A stretch of DNA of 64,000 nucleotides from Candidatus Saccharimonadota bacterium (GTDB lineage Bacteria; Patescibacteriota; Saccharimonadia; Saccharimonadales; UBA4665), in assembly GCA_029288485.1 (NCBI GenBank), contig JARIHC010000005.1:1-64000 (forward strand), given 5' to 3'. Position 1 is the first letter of the stretch, and every line of letters begins with the position of its first letter. The notes under the pieces are model-generated. The model was given only the letters and a program-made list of their open reading frames with translations, did not search any database and was not told the origin of the DNA. This document shows positions 26,228-35,773 of the stretch, piece after piece. Both the position numbers and the translations under genes were made by a program.

Positions 26228-26533
26228 ATGGAACAAGTAACTGAGCAGACCGAAGCTTGCCTCGAAGCCGCTGATCCACCCCAGGGGGCGAGCGTAAGAG
26301 TGACACCTTTGCACATGAATGTGCGAGATGATTTTAATGACGCACCCGTATCGTTTGTGCGAAGAGGTGTTCAGGTGGACGTGATAACTCCAGATGGGAG
26401 AATCCCCTATTCAAAAGAAGTATGGCAAAGAGGGGTTTATCTTCCTTTTAGGCCTTTTTATGAACAACGTATTGAACATGCTAAAAATAGAGCTGCGAAA
26501 ATTGCCGGCGCTCTTGCTGTAGCGGCCAGCTAA
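26228..26533 (+). CDS. Hypothetical protein (101 aa)
   Basis: A short soluble protein with no recognised domain. It starts MEQVTEQTEACLEAAD, has a middle of beta-like segments (VRVTPLHMNV, GVQVDVITPDGRIPYS) and ends in an Ala-rich helix. The ATG at 26228 is preferred over an in-frame TTG at 26219. A TATATT box lies upstream. Its stop shares four bases (CTAA) with the stop of the convergent glycosidase-like gene. Confidence 0.5.
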   Translation: MEQVTEQTEACLEAADPPQGASVRVTPLHMNVRDDFNDAPVSFVRRGVQVDVITPDGRIPYSKEVWQRGVYLPFRPFYEQRIEHAKNRAAKIAGALAVAAS

Positions 26534-27849
26534 CGTTTGAGCAGGTCGATGACCAAAGCGGCAGTCCAGGAGAAATCAGCGACACCGGCTGGCGACGCAT
26601 CTAGCGGGTCAAAGTACTCATAAAAGCCGGATTTCTTGACCATTTCCAGTGTACTTTCTCGAAGTGCCTCGGCATGATCTTTGAACCCATAACGATTTAA
26701 GCCGTCAATGATTAACCAGTTCATATTCACCCAGGTAGGTCCCTGCCAATAAAGTTTGCGCTGAAACCAAAAAGAGTTAAGCGGCACACTGGGCACCGGG
26801 TAGGATGGGCCGAACGAGTGCTCATTTTCTATTAATCTAAGCAACTTTTCTGCACGGCTTTTATCTATATGGCCGGCATATAAAGGCAGTAAGGTGGCTA
26901 TAGACGGAGTCTTTAGCAGTTTATGGGTAACGAAATCGCGCGAGTAGTATTGGGCAGAGTACATATCCCACAGGTCTTCAAAAGCCTGCTCGGTTTTTTT
27001 CATGCGCTCCAACAGTTCCGGCGGCAGTTCTTCTTTTAAAGATTTAGCGATTTCACGCAGGTGTTCATTGGCGCGAATAAAAATGCTATTGAACGCGAGA
27101 TCTTCTATGGCGAAAAGCGAGTGGTCTAGAATTTTGTTGATATCGTAGCGTTTACGGCGCAGCCGGCGCTGCGTGTCCATCAGCACCAACGATTCTATGG
27201 TAGAAAAGCGCTGGTCGGCGTGAACCGATTTAGTGTCGCGGCGAAACAAAGTAATAACCCGGTCCAGCCGAGTTTTTTCTATTAGGCGGATCCATAGAGG
27301 CATTAAGTGCTCATGCATTTCATCCATCCAGGGTGGGGTGTTATCCAAGCCGGTTTCCCAAGGATGAACCAGCAGAATCAAACCTTCTTTATGCGGATCT
27401 CGTTCGTTGTAGAGCCACTGGTGATAGCTAAGGAGTGCGGGGTAAACCATGCGGTACCACAAGCGTCTCTCCGGCCACTCTAGCTTTTTGCCGATTTGGA
27501 CTACCGCCTCGGCAAACATTGGCGGTTGAGTTATTCCGGTAGTAGAAATGTCATTAGGTGCAAAAGGGTTAAGCCAGCTCCGCCAAAGATTACGGTCAAA
27601 ATGGTATTGGGGGTCATCGCGAAAAATAATATTTGGCACCATGCCATTATGCCACTGTCCGCGCAGCAAACTCAGGAGCTCCATCTTTGCTCGCTCGACA
27701 TCAAGGTGCCTAAGGCCTATGGCAATAAAGCAGCTGTCCCACAACCACTGGTGCGGGTAGAGATTATGCGCTGGCTGAGTATAGTTACCCCGGTCGTTCA
27801 TTTTTAGAACTTCAGTTGCCTGGGTGAGCAAATCAGGCTTTTTAGGCAT
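26530..27849 (-). CDS. GH63/trehalase-like (alpha/alpha)6 glycosidase
   Basis: A 439-aa protein of the GH63/mannosylglycerate hydrolase or glycogen-debranching-like (alpha/alpha)6 fold. Recognisable segments are HQWLWDSCFIAIGL (~33-46), PWETGLDNTP (~183-192), and YWQGPTWVNMNWLI (~371-384), which form the sugar site in this superfamily. Candidate acids are Asp38 of LWDSC and Asp190 of GLDN. No signal peptide, so it acts in the cytoplasm. The substrate is not predictable from sequence alone. Confidence 0.75.
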   Translation of the reverse strand: MPKKPDLLTQATEVLKMNDRGNYTQPAHNLYPHQWLWDSCFIAIGLRHLDVERAKMELLSLLRGQWHNGMVPNIIFRDDPQYHFDRNLWRSWLNPFAPNDISTTGITQPPMFAEAVVQIGKKLEWPERRLWYRMVYPALLSYHQWLYNERDPHKEGLILLVHPWETGLDNTPPWMDEMHEHLMPLWIRLIEKTRLDRVITLFRRDTKSVHADQRFSTIESLVLMDTQRRLRRKRYDINKILDHSLFAIEDLAFNSIFIRANEHLREIAKSLKEELPPELLERMKKTEQAFEDLWDMYSAQYYSRDFVTHKLLKTPSIATLLPLYAGHIDKSRAEKLLRLIENEHSFGPSYPVPSVPLNSFWFQRKLYWQGPTWVNMNWLIIDGLNRYGFKDHAEALRESTLEMVKKSGFYEYFDPLDASPAGVADFSWTAALVIDLLKR

Positions 27850-27889
27850 ATGCTTAGTATAGCCTACTTAAAAATGAGTCAGTTGATGA

Positions 27890-29137
27890 TCATTGGCGGC
27901 CGAGAGGGTGCCTTGCAGGAAGGTTTTGAGATTTGGGCCCGCGTTTGGTAGCCGCGCCGATAACCTCATCTAGGCTGCTAGCTTCCGGGTGCCTTGCGGC
28001 AACCAGCATTGCTAACTCACGCTCAATAGTTCTAGGGCCGCTTATACCAAGTTTACGTATACCCGTATTTATACCGACTGCGCTGCCGCCATTTTCTATA
28101 AATTTTAGCGCTTGCACGCCGCTGTCACAGCCACCGGTACCGATAATATCTATCTTGTTGCCAACCGCTTCATAAACGTATTTTACGGCCGATAGCGCTA
28201 ACTCCTGGTATTCTTTATCTGCACCGGCCAGGCCGCCCGGTAAATTTTCTGCTCCATATTTCGCTTTTATATGGCTGAGGGAGGTAGTATTTATAAGTTC
28301 AAACGCATCAATCATGCCTGCATGATACTCGATCCATTTACAATACATCTCTAGCTGAGCCTCGCCGCCATCACCGTCGCCTTTGTATATAATCGGCACA
28401 TCGTAACCTGAACGGTCTACTGCTTCTCTGGCAGGTGCGACAACTGCCAGCATGAAACGGTCGCCAGCGTCCTGGGCTTCGCGCATACCCTTGGTGTTCG
28501 GCGATGTCAGTCCTAAGCTGATAGCGCTGGCTACCGGCAGGACCTTTTTGACTGTCATTCCAACCAGCTTTCCGATGAGGCCCAGGTCGTTTTCCGCATA
28601 GAATTCCTTATTCAGCGTGACCTGCGGGATAATCGGTATAGTCACGTCGCCTGCATCCTGTTGTTCCTGAATGTTATGCACCACTGCATCCGAGCCTGGG
28701 CTCCAGAAGCTGAAGCTATTCAGAGAAATAGCCTTTCCGTGGTCGCCGATCCGCTGATCCATGGTGCGCAGCCGAGGCATCCGGCCGCCGGCCTGCCCAA
28801 AGTAAGGTATCCCGCCGATAGTCATATGACGGGCGCCAGCTGCCTGCCAAGCCAAAACTGTCTTGCCGGTTTTATCCCATCCGGCAGCGATGCCTACCGG
28901 ACCATCCATGTCTATTCCGGCTACGTTAGTACGCAGTATTTCTTCGCCAACTTCATTCCCGGCTAATCTGTCGATGGCCAGCCGGCCCAGTTTTTTACTG
29001 CCGGCAATATACATTCCCGCCTCAACTACCTTCTTAAGACCTTCATGGCGTAAGGTGTCGCCGGCGGCGTCAAATTCATGGTTCCGAATATGCCCATATG
29101 CTTCAGAGAGAACAGTTGTGCTGGTATTCTCAGCCAT
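27890..29137 (-). CDS. pyrD: Dihydroorotate dehydrogenase-family flavoprotein
   Basis: A 415-aa FMN barrel protein resembling class 2 DHODH, longer than the usual 340 aa. Visible features: GPVGIAAGWDKTGK (~72-85) for phosphate/FMN contact, SLGLTSPNTKGMR (~215-227), an NTTS segment, and GTGGCDSGVQALKFIENGGSAVGINTG, matching the C-terminal phosphate-binding GG(I/C)xS and (V/A)xxxTG motifs. The active-site Ser of class 2 is not certain from reading. A related flavin enzyme is possible. A GAGG Shine-Dalgarno precedes the ATG. No other pyrimidine gene is in the window. Confidence 0.72.
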   Translation of the reverse strand: MAENTSTTVLSEAYGHIRNHEFDAAGDTLRHEGLKKVVEAGMYIAGSKKLGRLAIDRLAGNEVGEEILRTNVAGIDMDGPVGIAAGWDKTGKTVLAWQAAGARHMTIGGIPYFGQAGGRMPRLRTMDQRIGDHGKAISLNSFSFWSPGSDAVVHNIQEQQDAGDVTIPIIPQVTLNKEFYAENDLGLIGKLVGMTVKKVLPVASAISLGLTSPNTKGMREAQDAGDRFMLAVVAPAREAVDRSGYDVPIIYKGDGDGGEAQLEMYCKWIEYHAGMIDAFELINTTSLSHIKAKYGAENLPGGLAGADKEYQELALSAVKYVYEAVGNKIDIIGTGGCDSGVQALKFIENGGSAVGINTGIRKLGISGPRTIERELAMLVAARHPEASSLDEVIGAATKRGPKSQNLPARHPLGRQ

Positions 29138-29185
29138 TGCCTCTAGTTAATATATTTGCTCGATATGTTGCAAGCAGTAGCGTGA

Positions 29186-30623
29186 TCAGTCAGCGTATTG
29201 CATGCTGACTGGTTCGACAATTTCACGTTTGCGGCGGCCAATGTTGATAGGGTATTCGCCCGTAAAACAGGATAGATTAAAATTATCATCCGGCACACCA
29301 GTAGCTTCGACCATACCGCGCAGCGACAAAAATCCTAGATAGTCACACTCGATCTCGTTTTTTATTTCCTCAACTGTTAAATTAGCGGCCGCTAACTCGT
29401 CTTGGCTGGGCGTATCAATACCGTAAAAATCAGGGAAACGGATAGGCGGCGAGCTAATCAAAACTGACACTGAGCGCGCCCCAGCCGCTTTGGCTAGCTG
29501 AGTGATTACAGGAATAGTATTTAGTCTGACTATGGAATCATCTATCACCACCAAGTCTTTGCCTTTGATGGCGCTACGTACCAGGTTATGCTTAAGGCGT
29601 GGATGATCTTGGCGTTCGCCATCTTCTACCGACATAAAGGCCCGGCCAATATAACGGTTCTTAATAATTAGTTGTTCGACTGGCAATCCCAGCTCGGCGC
29701 CGTAACCTTCGGCGGCCGGGATAGATGTGTCTGGCACAGGCACAACTACCGTGTTATCGGTGTTATCACGAAGCGGTCCATGCTCGCGTGCTAGCTGCCG
29801 GCCAAATGCCCGCCTTACTTCGTTAACACTTTGACCATACAGTTGACTGTCATGACGGGCAAAATACACCATTTCAAACATGTCTAACTTATTGGTGCCT
29901 TCGGCTAACTGGTAGGTTTCTATGCCGTCACTGCTAGCTATAACCAGTTCACCCGGCTGCACTTCGCGCTCGTAATCGGCGCCGATTATATCTAGACCGC
30001 AAGTTTCTGAACTAAAAACAGTCCCACCTTCTGCCGTAACACCCATTGCTAACGGGCGTATGCCGTAAGGATCGCGGAAGGCGGCCAGCATTCCATCTTG
30101 AGAGGCGACACAAGAAAAAGCGCCCGTAAATAAGGGGGTAAGTCTCTTTAATTGCTTCTGGCAGAGCTTTGCCTTCACGCAGTACCTGGGCAATTGCGTA
30201 CCCCATCATTTCTGAGTCGTTGAGCTGATTGTGTCTAATATGGCGTTTTTCCAAAAAACTAGCTGCAGCGGTGGTATCAGGTATGTTGCCGTTGTGCGCT
30301 AATGCTAAACCGACAGCCGGATCAACCACCGGCTGTGGGTGTTTTTGTTTGGAACCGGATGTTGAGTAGCGGTTGTGGCCGATAACTGGATTACCAGCAG
30401 ACAAATGGTCTGTCACCGCTTCGTTGTCATAAACGTCGCGCACCATACCTGGTCCAAAATGATAAGCTATGTCGCCATCCGGCACCTGGCTAGCCATGCC
30501 AGTTGCTTCGGTGCCTCGGTGCTGCAAAGCAAAAAGAACATCGTAGGTTGCAGCTGCTGCGGTCGATGGCTCATTGGCCAATACCCCAGAAACGGCGCAT
30601 TTTTCGTTTAGCTCCCCTGCCAT
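29186..30623 (-). pseudogene. purF: Amidophosphoribosyltransferase, interrupted by one frameshift
   Basis: PurF makes phosphoribosylamine from PRPP and glutamine, the first step of purine synthesis. The glutaminase half begins MAGELNEKCAVSG, with Cys9 as the probable catalytic residue, and continues through IGHNRYSTSG and LAHNGNIP. The phosphoribosyltransferase half has the VVIDDSIVR PRPP loop. The reading frame breaks at a run of five G on the plus strand (30134-30138): one frame gives AIKETYPL and the other continues LFTGAFSCVA. Deleting one base restores a full-length protein of about 478 aa. Either a sequencing error, a recent inactivation or a recoding event. Confidence 0.85.
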
Positions 30624-30686
30624 TTCTCTTTATTTATAGCAAAAAATCTGCATTAACGAAACCATGACTGGTATAATCTTTATAAG

Positions 30687-31733
30687 ATGAGCTACCAACA
30701 TCAAAAGATAGCCGAAACTGCGCAGTTGCTCAAAAAACGTCTGGCCGAGCTAGAAGACAAAAGCCGTATCTTGCGGTCCGTAGAGCTTCGGGCTTTGTTT
30801 GATGAGTTAAAGACTTTGCCGCCGGAAGAACGCTCTGGTTTCGGACAGGAAGTGAACGCTTTGCGCCAAGAGTTGCAAGGCCTAGTTGATGCTAGCCGCG
30901 ATGAAGCTGAGCAGCCGCCGCCGATAGATATCACAGCACCATTTGGCGTGAACTCCCCCCAACCGCAATTACTATCTACCGAGCAAGGAAGCCGCCACCC
31001 GTTAATGACTGAGCTGGAACAGATCCTCGATATTTTTTACCGTATGGGTTTCACGGCGGTTGAGTCTCGCGAGATTGACAATGACTTTAATATGTTCAGC
31101 ACACTGAACTTCCCAGAAGGCCACCCGGCTCGCGACGACTATGACACATTTGTAACGGTTCAAAAAGACAAAGAAGGCAAACCGCTGATTGCACCGGCAC
31201 ACACGTCCACAATGCAGAACCGCGTTTTGAAACAGCTCAAAACGAATTTAAAAAAAGGTGAGCCAATTGCTGCGGTTATCCCTGGCCGCGTTTTTCGTAA
31301 CGAAGACCTGGACGCTCGTCACGAACATACGTTTTACCAACTAGAGGGTATATACGTAGATAAAGGTGTTAATGCCGGCCATCTGATTGCTACTCTCAAA
31401 ACTTTCTTGCAAGAATATTATAGTAAAGAGCTAGATGTCATGACCCAGCCATTTTATTTTCCATTTACTGAACCTTCGTTTGAGTTTGCCCTCAGCTGCC
31501 CGTTCTGCGACAAAAAAGGCTGCCATATTTGCTCTCAGACCGGTTGGATTGAACTGCTGGGTTGCGGCATGATCCATCCGAATGTATTAAAAGCTGCCGA
31601 TATAGACCCGGCTGAATATACTGGTTTTGCTTGGGGCGGGGGCATTGAGCGGCTAGTAATGATGAAGTACGGCATAGAGGACATTCGCCACTTTGAATCA
31701 GGCAAATTAGATTTCTTGAGGCAATTTTCATGA
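30687..31733 (+). CDS. pheS: Phenylalanyl-tRNA synthetase alpha chain
   Basis: A 348-aa class II synthetase subunit: an N-terminal coiled coil (~1-70), then motif 2 (RNEDLDARHEHTFYQLEG) and motif 3 (GFAWGGGIERLVMMKYGI). A four-Cys zinc-ribbon-like insert (CPFC and CHIC, ~271-281) occurs in several bacterial PheS lineages. It forms the alpha2beta2 enzyme with PheT, whose start overlaps the stop as ATGA. The -10 box TATAAT lies 9 nt before the ATG. Confidence 0.97.
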   Translation: MSYQHQKIAETAQLLKKRLAELEDKSRILRSVELRALFDELKTLPPEERSGFGQEVNALRQELQGLVDASRDEAEQPPPIDITAPFGVNSPQPQLLSTEQGSRHPLMTELEQILDIFYRMGFTAVESREIDNDFNMFSTLNFPEGHPARDDYDTFVTVQKDKEGKPLIAPAHTSTMQNRVLKQLKTNLKKGEPIAAVIPGRVFRNEDLDARHEHTFYQLEGIYVDKGVNAGHLIATLKTFLQEYYSKELDVMTQPFYFPFTEPSFEFALSCPFCDKKGCHICSQTGWIELLGCGMIHPNVLKAADIDPAEYTGFAWGGGIERLVMMKYGIEDIRHFESGKLDFLRQFS

Positions 31734-34207
31734 AAGTCAGTCTGAATGCGGTTAAGCAGTTTATAGATTTTGAATTGCCGCCGGTGGACGAACTGGTTGA
31801 GAAGATTGGAGCGCAGCTGGGCGCAGTAGAAGAAGTTGTTAACCTGGGCGACAAGTATCAAGGAATAGCTGTCGTTAAAGTCGTCAAAGTTGAAAAACAC
31901 CCCGACGCTGATAAATTGCATGTTTGCCAAGTGGACGCAGGAAAGAGCGAGCTAGTGCAGGTGGTGTGCGGTGCGCCTAATGTGCGTGAAGGTATATTAG
32001 CCGCTTGGTTGCCGCCGGGCGCAGTTGTGCCAAGCACGTTTGGCAAAGACCCCTTCAAGCTGGAAGCCCGCGAAATTCGCGGCCAAATGAGCAGTGGCAT
32101 GCTGGCCAGTTTGAAAGAGCTGGATTTAGGCGACGATCATAGCGGCATTTTAGAAATAGACAAAGACGCTGCCCCCGGCGAGGATTTTGCCAAGTTATAC
32201 AAACTAGACGATTACATTATTGATATAGAGAACAAGATGTTTACACATAGGCCGGATTGTTTCGGCGTTTTGGGCGTGGCCCGCGAAATAGCCGGTATAT
32301 TGCATAAGCCGTTTGAGAGCCCGGACTGGTACACGCCTGCGCCTAAACTGCTTGGTGCCATGAACGAGACCTTAAGGTTTTCGGTCAAAAATGAATTGCC
32401 GGAGTTAACGCCTCGCTTCACGGCTGTTGCCTTAAGTGGCGTAAAAGTTGGACCAAGTCCGGTTTGGCTGCAGGTCGCGTTAACTAAATTTGGCCAAAAA
32501 CCGGTTAACAATGTAGTCGACCTTACTAATTTTTATATGGTGGTTACGGGCCAGCCTCTGCATGCTTACGATTATGACAAGGTAAAGGCTCTCAGCGGCG
32601 GCGAGCCAGCTATAGTCATACGCCATCCCAAAAAAGGCGAGAAAATTAAACTACTAAATGGCAAAGAAATTGAACCGCGCGAAAAAGCCATTATGATTGC
32701 TACCGACAAGCAATTGATCGGTGTTGGCGGCGTAATGGGCGGCAGCGAGACTGAAGTAGATGAAAAAACCCAGAATATTATTATAGAATGTGCCAACTTT
32801 GACATGTATTCTATTCGCCGGACAAGCATGGAGAATGGTTTATTCACCGACGCCGTCACTCGTTTTACAAAAGGCCAGAGCCCGTTGCAGTGCAAAACTG
32901 TTTCGGCCAAAGCGGTAGACGATATTCAAAAGTTAACTGGCGGTCAAGTAGCTAGCGAATTTATAGACATACTCAGTTGCAACGAGATTAACGCAGCAAG
33001 CGATGGCTGGAACGATAAAGAAGTGAACGTAACGCCTCAGTTCATCAATGCTCGCCTCGGTTTAAACTTATCAGCGGCTGAGATCATTAAGCTCTTGGAA
33101 AACGTTGAGTTTGGTCAGGATAATAGTGGTGACAACCTCAAATTCTACTCTCCGTTCTGGCGTACTGACATCGAAATTCCCGAAGATATAGTAGAGGAAG
33201 TTGGTCGATTATGCGGCTATGATCATCTACCGCTAGAGCTGCCGAAGCGCGATTTAACACCGGCTGCAAAAAACAGTTTGTTGCAAGCCAAAACGGAAAT
33301 CCGAGACCAGCTAGCTAAAGCCGGCGCCAGCGAGGCTCTAACTTATAGCTTTGTCCATGGAGACCTGCTCGAAAAGACTGACCAGAATAAAGACAATGCC
33401 TTCCAAGTTGCCAATGCGCTTAGTCCGGACCTTCAGTATTACCGGCTTAGCTTAATGCCCAGCCTTTTAGATAAAGTTCACGCTAACATAAAAGCCGGCT
33501 ACAACGAGTTCGCCTTGTTCGAGCTGGGCAAAGTCCACGTGGCTGCTCATACTGATAAAGAAGGCTTGCCGCGCGAAGATGAACTAACAGCGTTAGTCGT
33601 GGCCGCCGCCGATAAACTCCGAAAGTCGGGAACGGCTTACTACGAAGCTCGCAAGTATCTAACTCACTTAGCACCTATAAAACTAACTTTTAAGCCAGTA
33701 CCGAACGATATGCAAAAATTTGACATCGCTAAGCCTTACGACATTAACCGGACGGCTTTTGTTTATGTTGGAGATGCATTCCTTGGGATTATAGGTGAGT
33801 TTAGAAGTGTTGTCCGAAGGGCTCTAAAGCTGCCTAAATACTCTGCCGGTTTTGAGCTGGATACAACAGTTTTACAAACCGTTATGCAAAAAAGTAATTA
33901 CGTGACTTTGCCGCGGTTTCCTAAGGTTTCGCAAGACATTACCCTAAAGGTCCTAGGCAGTCTGGCTTATCAAGATTTATTTGATTTTGTTTGGAGCGAG
34001 CTTAGCAGTGCACAGCCTAAAAACACGCTTCCTAGCTTGGGTCCGCGTGACATTTTCCAGCGTCCAGAGGACCAAGACCATAAGCAAATCACTTTCCATC
34101 TGGAGATCGCTAGCTATGATCGCACACTGACTGACGCTGAAGTCAATAAAATGTTGGATGTTGTAGCCGAAGCTGCGCACGAAAAATTTGGCGCTGAAAG
34201 GATCTAG
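31730..34207 (+). CDS. pheT: Phenylalanyl-tRNA synthetase beta chain
   Basis: An 825-aa synthetase subunit with all usual domains in order: EMAP-II-like tRNA-binding domain (~40-150), B3/B4 editing domain (~210-370), B5 domain (~400-470), class II-like core (~480-690), and the C-terminal anticodon-binding FDX-ACB domain (~730-825, FPKVSQDITLKV). The length is typical. Translated with PheS through a 4-nt overlap. Confidence 0.97.
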   Translation: MKVSLNAVKQFIDFELPPVDELVEKIGAQLGAVEEVVNLGDKYQGIAVVKVVKVEKHPDADKLHVCQVDAGKSELVQVVCGAPNVREGILAAWLPPGAVVPSTFGKDPFKLEAREIRGQMSSGMLASLKELDLGDDHSGILEIDKDAAPGEDFAKLYKLDDYIIDIENKMFTHRPDCFGVLGVAREIAGILHKPFESPDWYTPAPKLLGAMNETLRFSVKNELPELTPRFTAVALSGVKVGPSPVWLQVALTKFGQKPVNNVVDLTNFYMVVTGQPLHAYDYDKVKALSGGEPAIVIRHPKKGEKIKLLNGKEIEPREKAIMIATDKQLIGVGGVMGGSETEVDEKTQNIIIECANFDMYSIRRTSMENGLFTDAVTRFTKGQSPLQCKTVSAKAVDDIQKLTGGQVASEFIDILSCNEINAASDGWNDKEVNVTPQFINARLGLNLSAAEIIKLLENVEFGQDNSGDNLKFYSPFWRTDIEIPEDIVEEVGRLCGYDHLPLELPKRDLTPAAKNSLLQAKTEIRDQLAKAGASEALTYSFVHGDLLEKTDQNKDNAFQVANALSPDLQYYRLSLMPSLLDKVHANIKAGYNEFALFELGKVHVAAHTDKEGLPREDELTALVVAAADKLRKSGTAYYEARKYLTHLAPIKLTFKPVPNDMQKFDIAKPYDINRTAFVYVGDAFLGIIGEFRSVVRRALKLPKYSAGFELDTTVLQTVMQKSNYVTLPRFPKVSQDITLKVLGSLAYQDLFDFVWSELSSAQPKNTLPSLGPRDIFQRPEDQDHKQITFHLEIASYDRTLTDAEVNKMLDVVAEAAHEKFGAERI

Positions 34208-34210
34208 GGC

Positions 34211-34681
34211 TTGACGGATCAATCCGCTCTCTATGATCGTCACACTGCCCGTGGTATTGTGGTGCATAGCGGACAAATTCTGCTTATGGAGCGTTGGCGC
34301 CCCGGACTGCATTATTTTTCTATTCCGGGTGGTGGTATTGAGCCAGGTGAAACGCCGAAGCAGACTGTGGCGCGAGAAATATTGGAAGAGACATCAATCC
34401 GCGTGAAGGTTAAGCAGCAGGTTCTAGAGCTGCATGACCACAAGGCGCTACATAAGATATATCTTTGCGAGTACATGAGCGGCGAGCCAAAACTGCCGGC
34501 TGATGCACCCGAGGCCGCCCTGGGGCCAAATAATCGTTTTAAACCCGGCTGGGTGTCGCTAGATAAGCTTTCAGAACTACCATTTATTTATTGGCAGCCT
34601 TTACAGCAGCCGCTTGTAGACGGCTTAGCTAATGGCTTTAGTGAATCGGTCAAGATTGTCAGCCGCTCCGCCTCGCGTTAG
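34211..34681 (+). CDS. Nudix hydrolase
   Basis: A 156-aa Nudix protein. The box is GGGIEPGETPKQ..AREILEETSI, with the last canonical Gly replaced by Ser, while the metal-binding REILEE core is intact. Likely substrate is a nucleoside diphosphate derivative; the sequence does not say which. The start is a TTG at 34211 with AGGATCTAGG upstream, 4 nt after the pheT stop; no in-frame ATG fits before the box. Probably co-transcribed with pheST. Confidence 0.85.
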   Translation: MTDQSALYDRHTARGIVVHSGQILLMERWRPGLHYFSIPGGGIEPGETPKQTVAREILEETSIRVKVKQQVLELHDHKALHKIYLCEYMSGEPKLPADAPEAALGPNNRFKPGWVSLDKLSELPFIYWQPLQQPLVDGLANGFSESVKIVSRSASR

Positions 34682-34724
34682 AATATAACTAATGCACAAG
34701 ACAAACCGGGAGGTTAATTAAATT

Positions 34725-35264
34725 ATGGCCACCAAAGGTCAGAGAATTTTCGCAGGCTTTTTCGCGGCTTTATTTTTAATAACGTCGTCAGCCTTAGCTA
34801 TCACAGTTATTTTTACAGCAATTACTCAAAATAAAAAACCAGCCGACGATAAAACCAGTCAAACCCCGCCGCAAACTCTTAAGAATAAACTGCAGGGCAC
34901 CCAATTGGCCGATTTTACACCTGTTGCTACGGTTGGCCAGCTGCAACAAACTGATCTGAAGTCTGGCACCGGAGCTACTGTTAAGCCTGGGGCGACAATC
35001 ACGGCAGATTATACCGGCGCAGTGGCGAGCACGGGCACTATCTTTCAAAGCTCTAAAGACCTAGGTCAGCCTGCTACATTTTCGCTTAGCGAAGTTATTG
35101 CTGGCTGGTCGCAAGGTGTACCGGGCATGAAAGTTGGCGGTACCCGCCGACTGCTGATCCCGGCCGCATTAGCTTATGGCTCAAAACCTCCGCAAGGTTC
35201 GGGTATTCCAGTGAACGCCAATCTAGTCTTTGATGTCACTATTACGAAGATCGACAAACAGTAG
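34725..35264 (+). CDS. Membrane-anchored FKBP-type peptidyl-prolyl isomerase
   Basis: A 179-aa protein with one N-terminal membrane helix (~9-31), a Pro/Gln-rich linker to ~85, and one FKBP domain (~88-179) including GATITADYTGAV, VIAGWSQGVPGMKVGG and LAYGSKPP. The domain faces outside, where it would assist folding of secreted proteins. The core active-site aromatic residues (Tyr, Phe, Trp in these motifs) are present. A GGGAGG sits 11 nt before the ATG. Confidence 0.93.
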   Translation: MATKGQRIFAGFFAALFLITSSALAITVIFTAITQNKKPADDKTSQTPPQTLKNKLQGTQLADFTPVATVGQLQQTDLKSGTGATVKPGATITADYTGAVASTGTIFQSSKDLGQPATFSLSEVIAGWSQGVPGMKVGGTRRLLIPAALAYGSKPPQGSGIPVNANLVFDVTITKIDKQ

Positions 35265-35285
35265 TAGAGTGGGGTAAAAAGCACA

Positions 35286-35326
35286 ATATATAGCGTCTTG
35301 ATTTTCGCTTAAGCGCTATATATAAT
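35286..35326 (+). promoter_or_regulatory. Inverted repeat over the glutaredoxin promoter
   Basis: ATATATAGCG (35286-35295) and CGCTATATAT (35314-35323) form a perfect 10-bp inverted repeat with an 18-nt centre. It covers a TTGATT (35299-35304)/TATAAT (35321-35326) promoter with a 16-nt spacer. As DNA it could be an operator; as RNA it could end upstream transcripts. The leader from about 35333 to the ATG at 35501 is about 170 nt and has no assigned element, though CCGTT/AACGG pairing is possible near 35420-35451. Confidence 0.45.
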
Positions 35327-35500
35327 CTTATGCATAGTCAGATTCATTCTGCTAGCGCACCTCACCAGTGCAGACAAAAATTAATAAAATATTAGTTAAA
35401 AGTCGAAAAAGTGAGTAGGCCGTTTTCTCACGGGAAAGGAACGGTCCAGGTAGCTTGCTCTCTTGACGGCAAAACAAAATATCCAACGGAGGGGATCAAC

Positions 35501-35749
35501 ATGGTTAAAAATATTACTGTCTTCACGAGCAATACGTGTGCTTATTGTCAGATGGTTAAAAAGTATCTTGGCGCCAAAGGCATGACATACGAAGAGGTAA
35601 ATATTGATGAGCATCCCCATCGCCAAGCTGAAGCGATGAAAATGAGCGGTGCAACTACTGTGCCTGTAACGGTAGTCACTAAGGGTGACGACAGCAAAGA
35701 AGTTGTAGTAGGTTACAACCTGGCAAAATTAGCGCCGGCATTGGTCTAG
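35501..35749 (+). CDS. Glutaredoxin-like protein
   Basis: An 82-aa thioredoxin-fold protein with the redox motif Cys13-Ala-Tyr-Cys16, the cis-Pro loop TTVPVTVV and a C-terminal GYNLAKL. The CAYC centre and small size resemble NrdH-redoxin/glutaredoxin types reduced by thioredoxin reductase. The ATG at 35501 is chosen because GGAGGGG lies 6 nt upstream; an open frame continues to 35411 without a good start signal. The next gene encodes a thioredoxin reductase, which fits an electron-transfer pair. Confidence 0.88.
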   Translation: MVKNITVFTSNTCAYCQMVKKYLGAKGMTYEEVNIDEHPHRQAEAMKMSGATTVPVTVVTKGDDSKEVVVGYNLAKLAPALV

Positions 35750-35773
35750 AGTTTCACTGATACCAAGGAGTTT

